From assembly GCA_003864495.1 (NCBI GenBank), contig ML133444.1, positions 1 through 64,000 of the forward strand: a stretch of DNA of 64,000 bases. The letters run 5' to 3'. The translations under genes were made by a program, and so were the position numbers. This DNA is from Nemopilema nomurai. Its lineage: Eukaryota > Cnidaria > Scyphozoa > Rhizostomeae > Rhizostomatidae. Positions 56,233 through 64,000 of the stretch are shown here, piece by piece. The notes beneath the pieces were generated by a model, which worked only from the letters and a program-made list of their open reading frames with translations, had not been told where the DNA came from and did no database searches. Numbering within the stretch: the first letter of the stretch is position 1; each line of letters begins with the position of its first letter.

Positions 56233-56956
56233 CTAAATTGGATGAACTGAACTTCAATCTACTATAGGTAGGAGTAAACACGCGGATGGCAAATCTATAC
56301 CGATATATACTGGCCCTGCCTTTTGTTCAGTTGAATTGGCATTACCTCTTCATGCCTTCATGAGTACTCGTTTTCATGTGTTATTATGCACCCAATCAGC
56401 AAATATCACACAATAATAATAACAAAGCAACAACCAAGCGTAGTACCTATATATACGCATACAATTATTAAATTTCATAACGCCATTGCACTGATGAGGG
56501 CGGTTTCCTCGCACGTAAGAGTCAGCAATATGTGTGTCATGACCATATTGCTATGGAAGAGTTGGACTGAATACAGTGACGAACGTTGAAGATTTGGAGT
56601 GGAGGGAGGTGTAAACTGGTGAATTTATCGGCCAAAAGTTAACTCTTTCTTGTCAACAAACAACTTATTCTACATTTATATATTGTGAATTTTAACCATT
56701 TAATCAAGATCAAACTTTAATCCTACTTGCGAAATTCTCGGTTTGTTGGGCGTAGAGTCATCTTTCTTGTTGCTCAGTATTCATATGATTACGGTTGGAC
56801 AGTTTTCAACACAAGCAAATATACTAAACAGACTCAAGATACGACAATCCATTACAATTATCGATCATCCATAAATTTACTGGCCAACTTTCCAAAGCGG
56901 TGTACCACCACCCCACACCCCCAGTTTATAGGCAACTACCTGAAAAAAACAAACTG

Positions 56957-57345
56957 ACACGCAATCTTTTTATAAAAATAAATTCTATAAGAATGCCGAG
57001 GCTCGAAATCGCTCTAAGCCTTAAGAATAATTAAACAATAAAGCCAAGCTCAACCTTCATCAAGACTAAAATTTCTCCTTGATCTGAGTTTTCTCTCAAA
57101 GCAAAACAACTGTCACTTTGACAGTATTTACATCAATGCATTAATATATGTATGTTTCTTGTTGTTGAAATTTATGATGAAGCAACACATCAGAAAAGAT
57201 TTCATATTTCTATGATCTTAAGGCAAATTAATTGAATAATAATTTCGGGCAGAATAATTGAATATTAATTTTAGGCTCAAAATCGAATTTTTTTTAGAAA
57301 ATTGAGGCTCGGGCCAAATTGGGTGTTCTTATTAAAAAAGTGTGG
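56957..57345. mobile_element. Putative MITE related to 25541-25872
   Basis: The element has ttctataagaatgccgaggc at the left and an inverse-type end with gggtgttcttattaaaaaag at the right. The gaggctc motif appears near both ends. The boundaries and family link are approximate. Confidence 0.5.
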
Positions 57346-58989
57346 TCTGGGAAACATTAGGCCTGCAAAACGGTATATGCACAGCCTCGATTGCATAACC
57401 TCGATTGCATATATTGGCACATCATCAACATATACACTACAATAGAAGTGGGTTGTTTTTAACAGCTGAAAAGCACATTGAGAAGATATTTATCCCCGTT
57501 AATAAATCATTAAACCTTGGTGGTGGTAGTAAAAGGCAGCCAGTTGTTAAATCTCGCTAATGTTTCCTCGTTTAATAATGATTTATTACTCTTATTTCGA
57601 AAGGGGAAGTTCCTTATTCTCGTATTTCGAAAGGCGTTAGTGTTGGTTCTCGATTACCGCCCATTTCATAATAGGAGCCCATTTCAAAAGATACGTTGAG
57701 AGTGGGCCTATGTTTAGATAGGCTTTCCATTAACAGCTACGTCTAATTACCAACGCATTTCGCGATATATTTTTATGTGTCTGTTGTCGGAAGCTGGTTT
57801 CCATAAGCACCCACAAGGTAAATAAACATCTAGAAACTCATATACACGCTAAAAGCTCGAAACATAAACCATCTGTAATAAAGCCCAAGTCTACTAAAAT
57901 TATAACACAACCCAGTTTAACAAGTATTTTGCTGGTTAATGGAAATGTGTTATTTCTAAATTGTCATAATAAGTATTATTGAAAGGCAAAGCGACTAGAG
58001 GGTAAACACAATTAGAGTCCTTTCCTTGCTTGAAAAGGACGAGATTCTCGATTCAAAACCAATAGTATAGTTTGTGAATCATCTGTTGAGGAGAAACGAA
58101 AATAATGATCTTTCACTGCCCATTTATATGAAGTCAATATGTGAACGGTTAAATGTATGCATGTATTGTTTGATATAAAACTAGATACAAACTAAACAAT
58201 TTTATAATTATTGATGACGGGAATCCACTGCGATGGTTAAATGCAGAAATCGAAGTCACAACAAATAGGATGTATATTCCCTTTGGCCGTGAAATTGAAG
58301 AGTATTCATTCAATATTGAAAGCTAAAGGCTAGGCATTTGGTTGAAAAGAGTTCCCATTATCTAACAACAACATTCACAAAGCAGCACTTTTAAAAGAGG
58401 CGGGCAATAGAAATACACGTGTTTGTGTTATGTTGGGAAAGATTCCTCAGCCTTGTCTAGGTCAGCGTTCGTTTCTTTGGGTTTTATTAATCGAAATGAA
58501 TAGAAATAGAGATTTTTACATCTCCGGGAACAATGGAACTAATATTATGATACTCAGCGCTTGGCGACAGAGGTGGAGCCATTTGGGAAAGCAAGGGCTC
58601 AAGTCCTTCTATCGCCAAATGGCCGATCTGGCTCGACGTTGGGGATTGGGCTCGAGATTGGGAATCGAGCTCGAGGTTGCCAATCGGATTCGAGACTGCG
58701 ATAGGATTTGAGGTTGTCTAGAAAAAGAATGTTTTCCTTTTTCTATGCAAGGCATCAGCTATCAGGAATCTAGAAATAAACTCAGGCTGGAGTCAGCGAT
58801 TTTTAGAAACAAAAAGCCCCTGTAGAAAGAATAGAATCAGTTTCAAAATGGAGAAAAAAATTAAAACTGGCCTAAGCCTTCTCTTTAGCGTCGTTTTGAA
58901 ACAGCAGCTCTCCATTCATTTACTACGCCTTTCAATTATTTGTTAAATCCGCTTGGCTTTTTTTGTGCAAAATGCAAACTATTCCTTAC

Positions 58990-59364
58990 CTCATTCTTGC
59001 CAGTTCTGCTTTAATGCATTCCCTGTTCAAACAGGCACTGAAGTCGATGAACTCATTTGCTCCAGTCGTTGCGTCCAGAAATGCAATTCTTGTTGAACTC
59101 GGGGAAATGCTAATTCTTTTCACAAGCTTGAAGATGGCTGCAAAACCTTTATCGATAGATGCAGAGTTACGGGCTGAAGCCAGAATCACGCAAAGATCAA
59201 TTCGATCAGGTCTCCCTCCTCCATCTGCAAAGAAATATTGCTTTACAACACTCGGTCGAGGGCACGCCTTTGATAGGCGGCGGATCGTACATCAAGACTA
59301 ACGAACAAATTGCACTTACCTCCCTTACCTGCCCACCAAACTTTCTTCATAGCATGCTCAATTT
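58990..59364 (-). CDS. vWA-like exons of presumed vWA-tyrosinase gene
   Basis: Two exons are supported: 59320-59364 (EIEHAMKKVWWAGKG) and 58990-59224. The second reads RIDLCVILASARNSAS, then FAAIFKLVKRISISPSSTRI and FLDATTGANEFIDF, which matches the first half of a von Willebrand A fold (beta1, helix1, beta2, beta3 and the following helix). The usual MIDAS DxSxS is replaced by ASARNS, so metal binding is doubtful. Splice sites are strong (ttttag, gtaagt; tttgcag, gtaagg) and phases fit the signal-peptide exon upstream. The second half of the fold was not confidently found. Confidence 0.6.
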
Positions 59365-61727
59365 CTAAAATAATCATTTTAGGCAATCTACACACAGCAT
59401 TATTAAATAGCCTCTTTTTCAACGACCGTTCTTTCCGAACGTAGCACACAGACAGGATTTTCCAATCCAAGTAAAGACTACATACGATCCTGGGAAAAAG
59501 TAAACTATTTGCAGTTACTTTCCAACAATCCATTAAGAAAAAGAGAACGGATAAGGCTTGATTTAAAAGCCGACAACGCGATGACTGTTATCTTTTTCGA
59601 TTGAAGGCCGCAGATCTTTTAACACAGACTAATGCCCTAGACAAACCTAGACCGATTGGCTTTAGTCAACCTGTGGTTCGGCAAAAGATACAGCTTCGAT
59701 TAAAAGCTTCTGAAATACAAGGGCAGTATGAAGATGACAGAAATAGTGTCACATTGTTTGCCAGAAAGGCTTATAAAATATAAAGCAAATATTTCAAAAT
59801 ATTCATATAGGTGTTTGAAGAACCGTATGGATGTACTAAGATTTTATCTCATCCGAAGTATGTATCTTCGATTTTATTTCACCTGAAAGATGAATCTCTA
59901 TGTTGATGACGTTTCCATCCAACAATTATTAAAGAAGCATGTGTCAGCTGGAACACATCAAAGAAAAAGTGTATGACGAAAATTGATTAAAAGTTCTGTT
60001 TTGTAGGGTGCAAAAGCATTGCGTCTAAAATGTTTGACACAAATACAGTATTGTATCTTACGTATGCCCTTCTAAGCTCTAGATATGAAGAATCAATACA
60101 AGTTACGTAACTGATTTCCAATCGATTTCTTTTCACGCGACTTTCAGCGTTAAAATGTTATGATCTTGTCGTAAGTTCGGTGATGGCTGAATTGATTGAC
60201 TTCGAGGTCATATAGGGGGATTTTTACTGTTTTGATGAAGGACCAGCCTTGACTCTTTCAACCTAGGCAAATGTCTGTGTTAAAGCCGCTATTTGCAAGA
60301 ACTCTCTCTTTTGAGATCAAAATTTAATCGGTTGAAAATGCGGTTTCAGAACGCTGTCGAGAACAGTTCTGTGATATAGCAGTTTAAAGAGATCCAAGCC
60401 CCTAAAATAACATCAGCTGTTTTTTCCTTGATCAGCCATTTCAACATAGAAATAGAAATGCTATGACCTGCGGACTCCTGAGGCGGCTTTTTGTTTACTT
60501 GCTTCGAAGTACAGTTTAATGATCTGAATACAAACATTGCCAAGCCCGAATAGAATTGCTAATGGATTTACATAGAATCAAACTCTTGGCCACAATTTCC
60601 ATTCAATTTACAATAAAAACACGAACTTTACTGAAAATACCTTGTGATCAAACTTCAACGTGAAAATTTGTAGTCATTTGGCCAGTTTTATGCCTTGAGC
60701 GCACTGAGTTTTTTGTGGGGTGAATGTTGATAGGTAATATCTGGATTTTTCTTTTTGTGATCCCTAGCAGTAACATACAATATAGACCGATGAGATCTCG
60801 TCGAAGCTGCCAAGTATTGCATGTCTATACCTTAAAATGCTTTAACACATGTTGGGGTAACATATGGGAAAAATATCACTGGTGCCCAAGAGCGATAGTT
60901 TACGGAAAGGGAAGCAGCAAGGCCCTGTATAAAGCAATATGGGCAAAAATAACCACTGCTGCGCGAATCAGAGAAAACATTTCAACCACTTGCTTGGTTG
61001 ATAAAAAAGAAACATAAAAAACTGGGCATAAACAAATTATAGGTATAGATGTTACTATAATTTTGTGAAATGTCTATGAATGGAAAGGCTCCAATCAATT
61101 TCTAATTACGGACGAAGACGATCTTCTCTTGTAGCAATGTAATGTACCAGCTGATGCATTCTGTTGACGAACCCCCCATCTACATGTGTGGCTATGTACA
61201 ACTGCCCTGCAGGTATTTGTGATTTTCTTTTAAAAATCTAGGGGGTTGCTTCTGGCAGGTTGCCTAAAGCATGTGGATCTCTCAACGAGACCTGGAAATC
61301 TTATCGCGTGGTGAATTCTTGAAAAAATGCTTGATAATCGTATTCGATATGCTAAAGAATTAGCAATCAACTACAATATGTTATGTTTATTTTCAGCTAT
61401 AAACCTCAATTATCAATCATGACAGAAATGGAGCAATCATACTATCCCTGGAATATATTTGCATGTATTTTGCGAGGAATTTTCGAGAATAAAACCGTGA
61501 AAAAACTCGAAAAGGAAACGTCCCAGCAATCAGTAAACAGTCTTCGAATGTTACGCATTTTGATAACCCTTGGCAAATATAGCCAGATAGATTCAATAGC
61601 AGAAGTTGTACTTAAAAACCTGCTAAAATTCACGTTCAAACTTGACAAATGTAGAAAATCAAAGGGCTGAGGATGCTTTATACTTTTCAAGCCAAATTTG
61701 TAATAAACAAATGTATTTTGTACTCAC

Positions 61728-61782
61728 CTACAAGTTTGAAAGCCACTAGAAGTGTGGAGACTGTTGTCCAGTAAAGGAGCAT
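61728..61782 (-). CDS. Signal-peptide first exon of presumed vWA-tyrosinase gene
   Basis: ATG at 61782 opens MLLYWTTVSTLLVAFKLV, a typical short secretory leader, ending at a strong donor (gtag|gtgagt) in phase 1. The next exon, 59320-59364, begins in the matching phase. This gives the missing N-terminus for the gene cluster on this strand, over a 2.4-kb intron with nothing else recognised in it. Confidence 0.6.
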
Positions 61783-62201
61783 TTTCGTACACCTCTGTCA
61801 AGATGCCGATTCAGCAGTTCATTGGGTTGCCTTGAGCCATTTCATTACTGTTTGTCCCGAATGGAAACGCAAAGGCGTTATTCGATCAACGCGATACTCC
61901 TTCGATATGAATAAACCGCAACGTTAAAAGCCATTAAGAATGCGTTTAGTCAAATTAACACTAAATACGAGGTCGTAAAAGCGCGTTAATAGCGACTGCG
62001 ACGATAATTAAGCAGCAACAGCACGTTTTCCGGATGCGACGATTGGAAACCAGTGAAGAAAATGTTATCGAAAGGCGTTCATCGCTCTACTTCACTGGAT
62101 TACAGGAAGACAAGGAACTTCGGCGCAATGCGTTGGCGAATGGAACGAAATGCTCACAGCAGGGGGGCAAGATCAGGTTGTGTCTTTGAAAAGAAGTTTA
62201 A

Positions 62202-62218
62202 AGGGGGGGGGGGGGGGG
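62202..62218 (+). repeat. 17-base mono-G tract
   Basis: An uninterrupted G run in AT-rich DNA; shorter runs occur at 52098, 55366 and 62948 and near 4287. Confidence 0.85.
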
Positions 62219-63067
62219 TTGCAATTTATGAAAATTAATAATAATGATGATAATGATAAATGAATTCAAAAAGAATTCAAAGTGGTAAAAGATTTTGGTT
62301 TACCCAGGTTTTGTTTCAAAAACAAAAATGATGCCAAGCCATGTTGGAATGCTTCGAAATAAAATACAATTTATGTTGTTGATTCATAGCAGGATAATCG
62401 CACATTTTGATGAAAAGTTGCAAGGATTTCCAAAATACCTTGATTACCCAGTGAATGAATAACGAATTTGACTGATTTGAAATGATGATGAAGTTTAGAA
62501 ACAAGAAGGGCATCTTGATCATGTTCCCTAGCAGATTCAAATCAATATCAGTTTCAAACCGATAGTTAAATCTAAGGCTAAAGTCAAAAATGTGAATAAA
62601 GACAAAAAAATTTTTAGACGAGTAATGAAAAAAATAATAACAATAACTATAATAATAATGGCGATGAAGACCAGATATAATTGTACATGACGGCGAAGAG
62701 GGGAATGTTTCAAAGTTAAGTCTAAGGCTAAAGTCACAAATAAATACAAACCATGTTTATGCGAATTATAATAAAAAATAATTATAAGAATAATAATACT
62801 AATAATAATAATGATAATAAGGAAAAATGATGGCGAAAGGGGAGAATGTCTATAATAGCTATTGCAATACCTGAATACAAGAATATTGCAGATAAGGAAG
62901 TTGAAAATAACGAAATATGCTGAACTAAAAGTAGAAGCTCTAAGAATGGGGGGGGGGGGTACTCAGCAGCAAAGTTAAAGTTGTACCCATTGTTATTGGA
63001 GCATTAGGATCAATCCCGAAGAAGCTGACTTTCCGGGGCAACTGGAGCATCTATACAGACATTCGAG

Positions 63068-63420
63068 TACACGCTTTTTATAAGGAACCTACCTCAAGGC
63101 CTTGTTCCAAAAGTTCCTTATTCGTAGACCTCAAATCATCAGATTTTAGTACCAAAAGTTCTATAACTTTTGCTGCACATCAATAAGCCTTAGAACTTAA
63201 TAGAGAAAGGGGCGAGACAGCATATAGCAAACAATCTATGCGAATATTGGCTGCAAATGAATGGAACCAGATTTTTAGTTCTTTATGCTTGTAGTTATAA
63301 CAACTTTTTCGAATCGAAAAGTTCCGTAGGGGTTTCGTTTTTAGTAATATAAGTTCTTTAGATATTTTTGCCTTCTACATGTAGGTTCCTTATAAAGTGG
63401 TTTCTTAAAAAAAGCGTGTA
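63068..63420. mobile_element. MITE family tacacgctttttta, copy 2
   Basis: The ends are tacacgctttttataaggaa and aaaaaaagcgtgta. The whole interior aligns with 55691-56092 apart from a deletion between gcatat and agcaaacaatctatgcg. It is non-coding. Confidence 0.8.
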
Positions 63421-64000
63421 CTCCAAAAATCTGCCCTCCTTTAAATAGCGCATATTCTTAGAAAAGTACTTTCTGTTTCAGGCCTTTTGTTAAGGCTTGA
63501 CAGCTTGGCTATAGAAGAACCAGTATTTAAGAACAACACTGTGTAAACAAAAAATAATTATTATGATAATAATAAAAAAAATTGTACGTGATTACATACT
63601 TGATATGTCTCCTGTTTGAAACTGGCTTCCTTGATTATTCTTTATGCAAGTGTCCCTTCAGACTAGGCCCACTGCTATTCTTTAGAAAGGAAGATTTCAC
63701 AATAGCTTTGCAAGGGTCACGGTGGCTTGCTTGTGAATACAAACAAACGCAGAAAACAAAACTCTAGATACGCTGGATGATTAAAGACAAATGACATTGG
63801 TTGGTCATTTGCACGCTGCTAGGGGATTCTATTGTCTTTAGTAAAGGGATTGTTTTCAGTAAACAATGATTAAACATTTTCATTTATGGAAACCAGGAAA
63901 AAATTCCACATGGTTGGGGACGAAAGGCTTAAGAACTCTTGAGACGTAAATAGATCCGAAGGTTTTTTCGGTTTCCCAGCCTCTAAATGCTGTCTAAGAA

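Larger units (their letters stand above)
61783..64000. other. Upstream intergenic region with microsatellites and a MITE
   Basis: It would contain the promoter of the gene starting at 61782. Otherwise I see a 17-base G run at 62202, a 12-base G run at 62948, aat/aataat microsatellites near 62230, 62640 and 62770, two copies of a taaatctaaggctaaagtca-like word near 62570 and 62720, and the MITE at 63068. No exon is recognised. Confidence 0.6.

Noticed and set aside
58430..58711. 93-codon plus-strand gene
   Set aside because: Short gattgggctcga-type repeats and no domain; it lies inside the presumed vWA-tyrosinase intron.

Overview
The window is animal nuclear DNA: AT-rich, with long genes split by GT-AG introns, metazoan signalling and secreted proteins, and many short inverted-repeat transposons and satellites. 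A cnidarian, probably an anthozoan such as a coral or sea anemone, fits best, because of the multi-DSL protein, the tyrosinase type and the Penelope-like fragment. That placement is inference, not proof.

Layout. Bases 1-2799 hold no recognised gene. Bases 2800-9807 (+) encode a type I membrane protein: signal peptide, Notch-ligand N-terminal (MNNL-like) region, one DSL start, about 29 tandem 35-residue half-DSL units, a Ser/Thr-rich stalk, one transmembrane helix and a short tail. Bases 10175-10584 are a foldback MITE. Bases 12346-13710 (-) are an intronless SVOP-like MFS transporter. Bases 14265-15077 (-) are a 5'-truncated Penelope-like retroelement. Bases 15081-19347 are gene-poor and repeat-bearing.

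Bases 19348-47395 (-) hold a complete ARFGEF1/2 (BIG1/BIG2) orthologue, resolved into 35 coding exons with matching phases (about 1,950 residues, from DCB through HUS and Sec7 to HDS4). Its introns carry satellites, MITEs, a polypurine tract and a 139-bp tandem triplication that copies the exon 4 splice donor.

Bases 49986-53106 (-) encode a tyrosinase-type copper oxidase. Upstream exons that match it in phase (a Cys-rich exon, a vWA-like exon and a signal-peptide exon, out to 61782) suggest a secreted vWA / Cys-rich / tyrosinase protein. One middle exon was not found. The rest, to 64000, is intergenic with MITE copies and microsatellites.

Three apparent frame disruptions in otherwise well-kept coding exons (near 6019, 7858-7909 and 21751-21760) look like small indels. 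Uncorrected sequencing error is likelier than gene decay. The genes show no operon-like or pathway link; they appear to be independent neighbours.
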